This document shows, one piece after another, positions 44,534-52,799 of a DNA stretch of 64,000 bases. The stretch covers positions 62,001-126,000 of the forward strand of contig CAJTOJ010000004.1 of assembly GCA_910577665.1 (NCBI GenBank), read 5' to 3'. The position numbers and the translations under genes were made by a program. Position 1 is the first letter of the stretch. Each line of letters begins with the position of its first letter. The DNA is from an uncultured Acetatifactor sp. (lineage in GTDB: Bacteria > Bacillota > Clostridia > Lachnospirales > Lachnospiraceae). The notes below the pieces were generated by a model. It was given only the letters and a program-made list of their open reading frames with translations, was not told the DNA's origin and made no database searches.

Positions 44534-45401
44534 AAAAATATTAGTGACAGGATCCGGCGGCTTTATCGGCAGGAATATGGCAGAGAAGCTGCGGGACCGA
44601 TACCGGTTATACTGTCCATCCAGCAGGGAACTGGATCTGCTGGATGAAAAGGCAGTACAGGCATATCTGGAGGAACATAGTTTTGATGTGGTAATACACT
44701 GCGCCAACCGGAATGAGACCCGGAAGGCCATAACACCCTATGATGCCCTGGATGGCAACCTGCGGATGTTTTTCAACCTGGAACGGTGCCATGGCTTGTA
44801 TGGGAAGATGCTTTATTTCGGATCAGGGGCAGAGTATGACAGGCGACATTACATCCCTGACATGGGGGAAGGGTATCTGGGAACGCATATCCCTAAGGAC
44901 GCCTACGGATTTTCCAAATATATTATGGCGAAAAGCTGTGAGGACAGCCCCAATATTTATGACCTGTGCCTGTTCGGGGTGTATGGGAAATACGAAGAGT
45001 GGGAGCGGCGATTTATTTCCAATGCCATTTGCCGGGGGTTGAAAGGCATGGATATTACCATCCGGCAGAACGTATATTTTGATTATCTGTGGGTGGAGGA
45101 CCTGGTCCGCATGATCGAATGGTTTGTGAGGGAACAGCCCTGCCACAGGCGTTACAATGTGTGCCGTGGGGAAAGGATAGACCTGTACACCCTGGCGGGG
45201 ATGGTGAGGGAGATCCTGGACCTGGACTGCAGGATTGTGGTAGGGCAGCCTGGCTGGAAGCCGGAGTATACAGGCAGCAATCACCGTCTGTTAAAGGAAA
45301 TGGGAACCTTTGTCTTTACACCATATGAGGAAGCGGTGAAGGCCTTGTGCGGGTATTACAGGGAACATCTGGGAGAAATCGATGAGACGAAACTGGTATA
45401 A
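44526..45401 (+). CDS. NAD-dependent epimerase/reductase of the extended SDR family
   Basis: The 291-residue protein has the nucleotide-binding motif ILVTGSGGFIGRNMA, a FGSGAEYD segment carrying the active-site Ser region, and the catalytic Tyr-x-x-x-Lys as YGFSK. It overlaps the HAD gene by eight bases, which fixes the ATG at 44526. Directly before a CDP-sugar gene set it is a good candidate for the final 4-ketoreductase that makes a CDP-3,6-dideoxyhexose (RfbS/RfbJ/YerF-like role); epimerase activity cannot be excluded. Confidence 0.8.
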   Translation: MNEKILVTGSGGFIGRNMAEKLRDRYRLYCPSSRELDLLDEKAVQAYLEEHSFDVVIHCANRNETRKAITPYDALDGNLRMFFNLERCHGLYGKMLYFGSGAEYDRRHYIPDMGEGYLGTHIPKDAYGFSKYIMAKSCEDSPNIYDLCLFGVYGKYEEWERRFISNAICRGLKGMDITIRQNVYFDYLWVEDLVRMIEWFVREQPCHRRYNVCRGERIDLYTLAGMVREILDLDCRIVVGQPGWKPEYTGSNHRLLKEMGTFVFTPYEEAVKALCGYYREHLGEIDETKLV

Positions 45402-45535
45402 CGAATCATGCATTTCTGATACAGTGGCGCAGGATGATGCATTCCTGGTCATTGTACCAGTGTGCTGACTTGATCAGAACATAGGACAGCCTGCCTGCAG
45501 GGAAAGCGGGGACGGATCCAGGGAGGGAATATGCC

Positions 45536-46312
45536 ATGAAAGTAGTGATACTGGCAGGAGGCCAGAAAAGTACCATCAGCGACATGGGGGAGAATATCCC
45601 CAAGCCTATGGTGGAAATAGGAGGGAGGCCGATTTTGTGGCATATTATGAAGCACTTTGCCCAGTATGGCCTGAAGGAGTTTATTGTCTGTGGCGGCTAT
45701 CGTGTGGACACCATCAAGGAGTATTTTACGGATTTTTATATTTATGAATCTGATATCACCGTGGATCTGGAGAAGAACACGGTGGAGATCCACAAGAAGC
45801 GGACCGAAGACTGGAAAGTGACAGTGGTGGACACGGGACTGAATGCCACGCCAGGGCAAAGGATCCAGGCCATTGGGGAATATCTGAAAGAAGAGCGTTC
45901 CTTCCTGGTGACTTACGGTGACTGTCTTTCCGATGTGGACGAAGCGGCACTGCTGGACACCCATGGAAAAAACGGGAAACTGGTGACCCTGGTGATGGCC
46001 AAGCCCCAGGGGCGGAAACAGTTGCTGACCATAGATAAGGATAATCTTTTAGACTATGACAATTTAAGCCCTGTGGTGGCGGATGTGGCCTGGGTGAATG
46101 CGGACTGTTTCGTACTGGATGGAAAGGTACTGGAGTATCTGCAGGGAGACTGTAATCTGGAGGAACAGGTATTCAGGGCTCTGTCCAGGCTGGGACAGGT
46201 GGCCACATACCGGCATGAAGGATACTGGACGACCCTGGAGACGAAGCGGGATCTGGTAGGAGCGGAAATGCTGTGGAGGGAAGGCCGTGTTCCCTGGATC
46301 AGGGAAAGGTGA
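45536..46312 (+). CDS. RfbF-like nucleotidyltransferase with altered active-site loop
   Basis: The 258-residue protein is clearly a relative of glucose-1-phosphate cytidylyltransferase: KPMVEIGGRPILWHIMKHF, FIVCGGYRVDTIKEYF, LVTYGDCLSDVDE, VNADCFVL. However, the usual LAGGxGTR loop is LAGGQKSTIS, so the second glycine and the arginine that bind the nucleotide triphosphate are missing. A canonical paralogue follows at 46410. It may use another nucleotide, act as a partner subunit, or be inactive. The start is well placed after GGAGGGAA. Confidence 0.8.
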   Translation: MKVVILAGGQKSTISDMGENIPKPMVEIGGRPILWHIMKHFAQYGLKEFIVCGGYRVDTIKEYFTDFYIYESDITVDLEKNTVEIHKKRTEDWKVTVVDTGLNATPGQRIQAIGEYLKEERSFLVTYGDCLSDVDEAALLDTHGKNGKLVTLVMAKPQGRKQLLTIDKDNLLDYDNLSPVVADVAWVNADCFVLDGKVLEYLQGDCNLEEQVFRALSRLGQVATYRHEGYWTTLETKRDLVGAEMLWREGRVPWIRER

Positions 46313-46409
46313 TAGCAGGAGGGATGCCCGGGGAAGGACAAGGCAGATATCTTGATGTGAGGTGTTCCCTGGCAGATGTCCGGGGATGGGAAGACAGGAA
46401 GGGATAGAG

Positions 46410-47195
46410 TTGAAAGCAGTGATATTGGCAGGAGGCCGGGGCACCAGGATCAGTGAGGAGTCCCGGATCAGACCCAAACCTATGGTGGAGATCGGCGGGA
46501 AGCCGATTCTCTGGCACATCATGAAACTATATGCACACTATGGAATACAGGAGTTTATCGTCTGCTGCGGCTACAAAGGCCAGATGATCAAGGAATATTT
46601 TGTCCATTATCATATGTACCAGGCGGACACCACGTTTTTCCTGGACTCCCAGAAGTGTCAGCTGCACCGGCAGAAGGCAGAACCATGGAGAATCACACTG
46701 GCAAATACCGGTCTGGACACAATGACTGCAGGCCGGATCCTGAAGGTGCGGGAGTATATCGGAGAGGAGCCGTTTCTGCTGACTTATGGGGATGGGGTAT
46801 CAGATGTGGACATTGGAAAACTGATAGAATTCCATAAGGCCCGGAAACGGATTGTGACCATTACCACGGTACAGCCCACCGGACGGTTCGGGGCATTGCA
46901 GATCCACCCGGATACCGGACAGGTAATCCGGTTCAGGGAAAAGGTGAGGGATGACCAGGGATGGGTGAATGCCGGGTTCATGGTAGTGGATCCAAAGATA
47001 TATGACTATCTGGGGGATGGCAGCGAAATGCTGGAGGCAGGGCCTTTTGAGCGGCTGGCCAGGGCAGGGCAGATGAGTGCCTACAAACATAAAGGCTTCT
47101 GGTCGCCTATGGACAGTATGCGGGACAAGGCGTATCTGGAAGGGCTGTGGGCAGAGGGAAAGGCCCCCTGGAAAATATGGGAGGGCAATCCATAG
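46410..47195 (+). CDS. rfbF: Glucose-1-phosphate cytidylyltransferase
   Basis: The 261-residue enzyme makes CDP-glucose from CTP and glucose 1-phosphate, the first step to CDP-3,6-dideoxyhexoses. The intact signature is visible: VILAGGRGTRISEESRI then KPMVEIGGKPILWHIMK, LLTYGDGVSDVD, and WVNAGFMV. The TTG at 46410 is the probable start, about seven bases after AGGAAGGGA, giving the usual length for the family. Together with the altered copy upstream and with rfbH and rfbG downstream it forms a CDP-sugar operon. Confidence 0.92.
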   Translation: MKAVILAGGRGTRISEESRIRPKPMVEIGGKPILWHIMKLYAHYGIQEFIVCCGYKGQMIKEYFVHYHMYQADTTFFLDSQKCQLHRQKAEPWRITLANTGLDTMTAGRILKVREYIGEEPFLLTYGDGVSDVDIGKLIEFHKARKRIVTITTVQPTGRFGALQIHPDTGQVIRFREKVRDDQGWVNAGFMVVDPKIYDYLGDGSEMLEAGPFERLARAGQMSAYKHKGFWSPMDSMRDKAYLEGLWAEGKAPWKIWEGNP

Positions 47196-47320
47196 TCTAT
47201 ACATTGTCAGGCAGATACCCTGCGGACCATGGAAGTAAATGGGAGAAGGGTGGAAGCTGGCGGAGGAAGAAGTAAGCACACAGGCAAAGAAATATATGAG
47301 GCGGAATAAGGAAGGGATAT

Positions 47321-48661
47321 ATGTTTGAGAACAAGACAGAGCAGGAAGCAAGAGCCGGATTACTGGATCTGGTAAAGGAATACTACGAGAAGTATCATGT
47401 GAAAAAGGACTATCAGACAGGAGACCGGATTCCCTATGCCGGCCGGATCTATGACTGGGAGGAGATGGTGAACCTGGTGGACTCTGGCCTGGAGTTCTGG
47501 CTCACTGCGGGCCGGTACACGGCACAGTTTGAGCAGGGACTGGCCAAATATCTGGGGATCCGGTACTGTAGTGCGGTGAATTCGGGTTCTTCAGCGAATC
47601 TGCTGGCGTTTATGGCCTTGACATCCCCCTTGCTGAAGGAGCGCAGGATCCTTCCCGGTGATGAGGTGATTACAGTGGCAGCAGGCTTTCCCACCACAGT
47701 GACTCCCATGTTGCAGTATGGGGCAGTGCCTGTTTTTGTGGATGTAACAATACCCCAGTATAATATTGATGTTGCCATGCTGGAAAAGGCGCTTTCTCCC
47801 AGAACCAAGGCTGTCATGATTGCCCATACCCTGGGGAATCCTTTTGATTTGAAGGCTGTGGGAGATTTCTGTCATCGGAACCAGCTCTGGCTGGTGGAGG
47901 ACAATTGTGATGCCCTGGGAAGCCAATACAATCTGGATGGGGAATGGCATTATACCGGTACCATAGGAGATATTGGCACTTCCAGCTTTTATCCACCTCA
48001 TCACATGACCATGGGGGAAGGAGGTGCTGTCTATACGGACAATCCACTGCTGCATAAGATCATCCGTTCCATGCGGGACTGGGGGCGTGACTGTGTCTGT
48101 GCCTCCGGGCAGGATGGCCTGTGTGGTCACCGCTTTGACGCGCAGTATGGGGAGCTGCCCCTTGGTTACGACCATAAATATGTTTATTCCCATTTTGGGT
48201 ACAATCTGAAGGTTACAGATATGCAGGCGGCAGTGGGCTGTGCGCAGCTGGGGAAGCTTTCTGGTTTTGTGGAGGCCAGACAGAAGAACTTTGAATATCT
48301 GAGGAACAGACTGGAGGCAGCAGAGCGTTTCCTGGTACTTCCCGAACCCTGTCCGGGATCCCGGCCCAGCTGGTTTGGTTTCCTGATGACATGCCGGGAA
48401 GGTGTCTGCAAAAACCGGATCGTGCAGCATCTGGAAGAAAAGGGTGTGCAGACCAGGATGCTGTTCGCAGGAAATCTGCTCAGACAGCCCTGCTTCGACA
48501 CCATGCGGAAATCAGCACAGGGCTATCGGGTGGCTGGCAGCCTGGAGCAGACAGACCGGATTATGCGGGATGCATTCTGGATCGGGGTATATCCGGGCAT
48601 GACAGTGGAAATGCTGGACGATATGGCTGACAGGATTCTGGAAGCGCTGGATCTGGGATGA
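47321..48661 (+). CDS. rfbH: CDP-4-keto-6-deoxy-D-glucose 3-dehydrase (E1)
   Basis: The 446-residue PMP-dependent [2Fe-2S] dehydrase acts in CDP-3,6-dideoxyhexose synthesis. The diagnostic change from aminotransferases is visible: the PLP lysine is replaced by histidine in SSFYPPHHMTMGEGGAV (His227). The iron-sulfur motif C-x1-C-x7-C is present as CVCASGQDGLC (Cys258, Cys260, Cys268). It needs the flavin/iron-sulfur reductase E3 (RfbI/AscD), which is not encoded in this window. The start follows GGAAGGGA. Confidence 0.93.
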   Translation: MFENKTEQEARAGLLDLVKEYYEKYHVKKDYQTGDRIPYAGRIYDWEEMVNLVDSGLEFWLTAGRYTAQFEQGLAKYLGIRYCSAVNSGSSANLLAFMALTSPLLKERRILPGDEVITVAAGFPTTVTPMLQYGAVPVFVDVTIPQYNIDVAMLEKALSPRTKAVMIAHTLGNPFDLKAVGDFCHRNQLWLVEDNCDALGSQYNLDGEWHYTGTIGDIGTSSFYPPHHMTMGEGGAVYTDNPLLHKIIRSMRDWGRDCVCASGQDGLCGHRFDAQYGELPLGYDHKYVYSHFGYNLKVTDMQAAVGCAQLGKLSGFVEARQKNFEYLRNRLEAAERFLVLPEPCPGSRPSWFGFLMTCREGVCKNRIVQHLEEKGVQTRMLFAGNLLRQPCFDTMRKSAQGYRVAGSLEQTDRIMRDAFWIGVYPGMTVEMLDDMADRILEALDLG

Positions 48662-48733
48662 TGGATGATAAGAAGAAAATCCTGTGATCCAGGGTCATAT
48701 CCGGACGGAAGGGAAGATAAGGAGAAAGCAGAG

Positions 48734-49831
48734 ATGGGCAAGCAGGAGGAATCCTTTTACAGAGGCAGGAAAATACTGGTCACAGGTCATACAGGGTTCA
48801 AGGGAGCATGGCTGTGTGCGGTTCTGCACAGGTTTGGGGCAGAGGTAACCGGGTATGCCCTGGAGCCGCCCACGGCTCCCAGCCTGTTTGAACTTGCCGG
48901 AATGGGGGACAGGGTACATTCGGTTCTGGGAGATATCAGGGATCTGGATCATCTGAAGGAGATTTTCTTCCAGGTGAAGCCCCAGATCGTGATACACATG
49001 GCAGCCCAGCCCATTGTGCGGGAATCTTACAGGAATCCGGTGGATACTTATGCCACCAACGTGATGGGAACGGTAAATGTACTGGAATGTGTCCGCCTGT
49101 GCGATTCCGTGAGATCTGTGTTGAATGTCACTACAGACAAAGTGTATCAGAACAGGGAGTGGGAATGGGGATATCGGGAGAATGAGGAGCTGTGTGGCTT
49201 TGATCCATACTCGAATAGTAAATCTTGTTCGGAACTGGTGACTACAAGTTATAGAAATTCCTTTTTTACAGATGGCCGTGTGGCAGTCAGTACGGCCAGG
49301 GCGGGGAATGTGATAGGTGGTGGAGATTTTGCGGCTGACAGGATCATTCCGGACTGTGTGAGGGCGATAGAGGGACAGTATGCCATTTCCCTTCGGAATC
49401 CTGGTTCCATCCGGCCTTATCAGCATGTCTTGGAGGCCATAGGAGCATATCTGCTGATTGTAAAGCGGCAGTTTCTTGACGGCAGCATTTCTGGAAGTTA
49501 TAATGTGGGACCTGATGAGGAATCCTGCATTCGGACACTGGATCTGGTACAGGGTTTTGGCAGGGCCTGGCAGGAGCTTACAGGACAGCAGCTTTTGTGG
49601 GAATGTCCCAGAGAGTATTGCCAGGAGCAGGGATTCCATGAGGCAGGGTACCTGAAACTGGACAACAGTAAGATACGCAGCAGAATTGGCTGGAAACCCA
49701 GGTGGGGTTATGAGGAGATGCTTAGAAAAACAGCAGAACTGACCCGGGTGTATCTGCAGGAAGCAGATGTGTGGGCAGGGATGGAAAGACAGATTGAGGC
49801 ATATTTTCAAGGTGGTTTTTTAAGGGAATAA
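48734..49831 (+). CDS. rfbG: CDP-glucose 4,6-dehydratase
   Basis: The 365-residue extended SDR converts CDP-glucose to CDP-4-keto-6-deoxyglucose. The motifs are ILVTGHTGFKGAWL (NAD binding), HMAAQPIVRESY, NVTTDKVYQN (catalytic Thr-Asp) and DPYSNSKSCSE (Tyr-x-x-x-Lys). The ATG at 48734 follows AAGGAG by about nine bases; in-frame extension upstream overlaps the rfbH end and lacks homology. The stop codon lies inside a triplicated 8-base repeat. It is the last gene of the glycan cluster. Confidence 0.93.
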   Translation: MGKQEESFYRGRKILVTGHTGFKGAWLCAVLHRFGAEVTGYALEPPTAPSLFELAGMGDRVHSVLGDIRDLDHLKEIFFQVKPQIVIHMAAQPIVRESYRNPVDTYATNVMGTVNVLECVRLCDSVRSVLNVTTDKVYQNREWEWGYRENEELCGFDPYSNSKSCSELVTTSYRNSFFTDGRVAVSTARAGNVIGGGDFAADRIIPDCVRAIEGQYAISLRNPGSIRPYQHVLEAIGAYLLIVKRQFLDGSISGSYNVGPDEESCIRTLDLVQGFGRAWQELTGQQLLWECPREYCQEQGFHEAGYLKLDNSKIRSRIGWKPRWGYEEMLRKTAELTRVYLQEADVWAGMERQIEAYFQGGFLRE

Positions 49832-49846
49832 GGGAATAAGGGAATA
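49823..49846 (+). repeat. Three tandem copies of the octamer AGGGAATA
   Basis: AGGGAATA occurs three times in direct succession. The rfbG stop (49829-49831) is within it, so a change in copy number would alter only what follows the stop unless the frame before it shifts. Confidence 0.85.
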
Positions 49847-49910
49847 CTTCTGGCATGATCTGCAAACTTTAATGTGGTAACCTGTTGGGAAGCCATATGG
49901 GAGAGGGCAG

Positions 49911-50906
49911 ATGGCTGGAGGATTTCAGCGTGGCGCCAAAGGTAGGCGCCACTTCATGTTTTCATGGAGTATTCACATAATGACAGCGTTGGCTGTGATA
50001 TCATTTTCTCTGTATGTCTGGACTGCGCAGGCAGAACAAGTCTCCCACTATACCCCGGATTACGGGGCTGTGGACATTGCCGTTTTGCTGGATGGCAGGG
50101 TTCTTACCGATGCAGATTATCAACTGATCTTCCGGCAGACAGGCCTGGCGCCTGCCGGTGTGGAGCAGCTTAGGGAGGAATGCAGCGGGGAGGTGGAGCA
50201 TGCGCTCCTGTTTCTGCAAAACCGTTTCTTTGCAGAGCCGGAGATCACATGCAGGAGGGATATGTTCCTGGTGTGGAGTGAATGGCTGGTGCCCGGGGAT
50301 CTGTCTGCCCCGTCTGCCATGCTGGTTTCCCGGGAAGAGGGATGGCAGGTGGGGCAGATGACATCCGGCCAGTGCTTTCCGGCCCTGCAGGAGGGGGATA
50401 TCTTAATCAGCTTCAGCAGTCATATCTTCGGATGGCGCAGCGGGCACGCGGGGATTGTGGTGGATGCGGCAGAGGGGCTGACCCTGGAGGCCATTGCAGT
50501 GGGATATGATTCCGGGATCCGCTCTCTGGAGGACTGGGCAGAATATCCCAGTGTGGCAGTGCTGCGTCTGAAAGGGGTATCCAGAAAGGAGAGGGCAAGG
50601 GTGGCAGAATTTTCCAGGGAATATCTGGCAGGTATCCCGTATCATATTGCTTCTTTTACATGGCCTGCGCCAGATCCCCCGGTTCCTGCGGAGGCTTCCT
50701 GTCATCCGGCAATCCCTTCCATACCCCATATCCCATCCGGCACCCAGTGCGCCCATCTGGTCTGGACGGCCTACGCCCATTTCGGGTATGACCTGGATAG
50801 CGATGGCGGTGTTGTTGTGACACCAGCGGATCTCTTTCAGAGCGATCTGCTGGAAGTGGTACAAGTATATGGCCTGGATCCCATGCAAATCCTGGAACAC
50901 CCGTAA
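49911..50906 (+). CDS. Exported YiiX/NlpC-P60-like cysteine hydrolase
   Basis: The 331-residue protein has a signal peptide or membrane anchor (WSIHIMTALAVISFSLYVW, about residues 20-40) and a permuted papain-like domain of the YiiX/C92 type. GDILISFSSH...SGHAGIVVD provides the histidine first, and TQCAHLVWTAYAHFGYD provides the cysteine near the C-terminus. Such enzymes hydrolyse amide bonds in cell wall or lipid substrates outside the membrane. Start choice: the ATG at 49911 has GGGAGAGGG four bases before it; an ATG at 49956 would still leave the anchor. A perfect inverted repeat TGGCGCC/GGCGCCA (49931-49951) covers the region between the two starts and could hide or expose one of them. 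Confidence 0.75.
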   Translation: MAGGFQRGAKGRRHFMFSWSIHIMTALAVISFSLYVWTAQAEQVSHYTPDYGAVDIAVLLDGRVLTDADYQLIFRQTGLAPAGVEQLREECSGEVEHALLFLQNRFFAEPEITCRRDMFLVWSEWLVPGDLSAPSAMLVSREEGWQVGQMTSGQCFPALQEGDILISFSSHIFGWRSGHAGIVVDAAEGLTLEAIAVGYDSGIRSLEDWAEYPSVAVLRLKGVSRKERARVAEFSREYLAGIPYHIASFTWPAPDPPVPAEASCHPAIPSIPHIPSGTQCAHLVWTAYAHFGYDLDSDGGVVVTPADLFQSDLLEVVQVYGLDPMQILEHP

Positions 50907-51059
50907 ACACTTCCGGACAGGACGTCTCTGGCATTACTGCCATCCCTGATGGCGCCGCCCTCTTTGATGACACTGACATTTCTGATGGCACAAACAACCG
51001 TGAAAATGTTAAGAAATTCTAAAATTTGTCTTTTTTTCTATTAATTTTCAGAATACCTC

Positions 51060-51088
51060 TTGAAATAACACACGGAAAATCGTATATT
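51060..51088 (+). promoter_or_regulatory. Sigma-A promoter of the XRE-glf operon
   Basis: TTGAAA (51060-51065) and TATATT (51083-51088) with a 17-base spacer lie within an AT-rich stretch in the gap 50907-51142. Confidence 0.8.
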
Positions 51089-51142
51089 ACACATAGGCAC
51101 TTGTAGAGTTACTTAGAAGCTGTTATCAAATGGAGGATGAAA

Positions 51143-51493
51143 ATGACGAAAGCAGAGATTTTAAAGAAAGAAATTTTAAGACAGTACCGCAGTGTGCGTC
51201 AGTTCGCTATGGAGATGAGCATTCCTTATAGTACATTGGTGACCGCGCTGGAGCGTGGTATTGAAGGCATGGCATATGGTACTGTGATCAAAATGTGCGA
51301 CAAACTGAGTTTGAATCCGGTGGATTTTTCTTCCTTGGAGAGAGATACATCCCTGGGAGCACAGCTTCTGGAGAACCGTGTGATGCAGTACTATGTGAAA
51401 CTGAACCAGACAGGCCGTGACAAGATCCTGGAATTGATGGATGACTTTGTGCAGATTGACAAGTACAAGGCAAAGGGTAAGAAGAGTAAATGA
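51143..51493 (+). CDS. XRE-type helix-turn-helix regulator
   Basis: The 116-residue protein has a helix-turn-helix of the Cro/C1 type (SVRQFAMEMSIPYSTLVTALERG...VIKMCDKLSLNP; residues about 13-60) and a helical C-terminus that may dimerise. The ATG at 51143 lies seven bases after GGAGG; an ATG six bases earlier is too close. Its stop overlaps the ATG of glf (ATGA), so regulator and enzyme are made together. It may control its own promoter; no operator repeat was identified. Confidence 0.82.
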   Translation: MTKAEILKKEILRQYRSVRQFAMEMSIPYSTLVTALERGIEGMAYGTVIKMCDKLSLNPVDFSSLERDTSLGAQLLENRVMQYYVKLNQTGRDKILELMDDFVQIDKYKAKGKKSK

Positions 51494-52614
51494 GATATGA
51501 CTATCTGATTGTTGGAACCGGTCTGTTCGGGGCTGTTTTCGCCCATGAGATGCGGCAGGCCGGGAAGAGCTGTCTGTGTATTGACCAGAGGGACCACATT
51601 GGCGGCAACATCTATACAAAGCAGGAGCATGGGATATGGGTGCATAAGTATGGTGCCCATATTTTCCACACCTCCGATGAGAAGGTGTGGAGGTATGTGA
51701 ACCAGTTTGCCAGGTTTAACCATTTTGTGAATGCGCCTGTGGCGGTGTACGGGGAGGAACTGTACAACCTGCCTTTTAATATGAATACGTTCAGCAGGAT
51801 GTGGGGGATCCGGACACCGGATGAGGCCAGGCGGATCATAGAGGCCCAGCGCCGGGAGGCAGCTGTGGAGGAGCCGCAAAACCTGGAGGAGCAGGCGTTG
51901 TCCCTGGTAGGCCGGGATGTGTATGAGAAGCTGGTGAAGGAATACACCCAGAAGCAGTGGGGCAGGAGCTGCCGGGAGCTTCCGGCATTTATCATCCGCA
52001 GGCTGCCTGTCCGCTTTACCTATGACAACAATTATTTTTCAGACAGATACCAGGGGATCCCGGAAGAAGGATATACCCGGATTGTGGAGAAACTGCTGGA
52101 AGGTATCCCGGTGGAACTGGGAGTGGGTTACCGGGAGTTTATGGCGGCCAATGCCGTCCTCACAGAGCCCCATACCTTTGGCAGGGTTCTGTATACAGGC
52201 ATGATTGATGCGTTTTATGATTACAGGTTTGGCGAATTACAATACCGCTCCCTGCGCTTTGAGGAGGAGATGCTGGAGAACTGTGAGAACTACCAGGGGA
52301 ATGCGGTGGTGAACTACACCAGCAAGGAAGTGCCGTACACCCGGATCATTGAACACAAGCATTTTACTTTTGGCACAGGTCCGGACACTGTGATTACCAG
52401 GGAATATCCTACAGCCTGGAAGCGGGGGGATGAGCCTTACTATCCCATCAACGATGAAGCCAATGGCGCGCTCTATGCCCGGTACCGGGAGCTGGCAGAC
52501 AAGGAAGGGAATGTATTGTTTGGCGGCAGGCTGGGGCAGTACAAGTATTATGACATGGACAAGGTGATTGCAGAGGCCCTTAAGCTGGCGGAGAGGGAGC
52601 AGGGGCTGGCATGA
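51490..52614 (+). CDS. glf: UDP-galactopyranose mutase
   Basis: The 374-residue flavoenzyme interconverts UDP-galactopyranose and UDP-galactofuranose, supplying galactofuranose for surface glycans. The FAD motif (YLIVGTGLFGAVFAHE), the DQRDHIGGNIY segment, HKYGAHIFHT and the late GRLGQYKYYDMDKVI are typical and complete, and the length is normal. It is translationally coupled to the XRE regulator. A convergent terminator follows at 52716-52768. Confidence 0.96.
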   Translation: MRYDYLIVGTGLFGAVFAHEMRQAGKSCLCIDQRDHIGGNIYTKQEHGIWVHKYGAHIFHTSDEKVWRYVNQFARFNHFVNAPVAVYGEELYNLPFNMNTFSRMWGIRTPDEARRIIEAQRREAAVEEPQNLEEQALSLVGRDVYEKLVKEYTQKQWGRSCRELPAFIIRRLPVRFTYDNNYFSDRYQGIPEEGYTRIVEKLLEGIPVELGVGYREFMAANAVLTEPHTFGRVLYTGMIDAFYDYRFGELQYRSLRFEEEMLENCENYQGNAVVNYTSKEVPYTRIIEHKHFTFGTGPDTVITREYPTAWKRGDEPYYPINDEANGALYARYRELADKEGNVLFGGRLGQYKYYDMDKVIAEALKLAEREQGLA

Positions 52615-52715
52615 GTCCGGATCCCTGGCGGGTGAAATGATTTAGGAAGCAGCCGGACAAAGGTTCTCATCCGCTGGGCAGGAATGTGGGCCGTATATGC
52701 GGAGGTGGACATACA

Positions 52716-52768
52716 AAAGGCCTTCTGTCCGTCCCTGGCGGGGCATGGACAGGAGGCCTTTGGGTTTT
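52716..52768. terminator. Bidirectional terminator between glf and the FliD-like gene
   Basis: Arms 52716-52730 (starting AAAGGCC) and 52747-52761 (ending GGCCTTT) pair over 15 bases with one G-T wobble; T-rich ends on both strands suit the two convergent genes. Confidence 0.88.
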
Positions 52769-52799
52769 GCATTTTGTATCCGGACTTATGATCCTCGTA

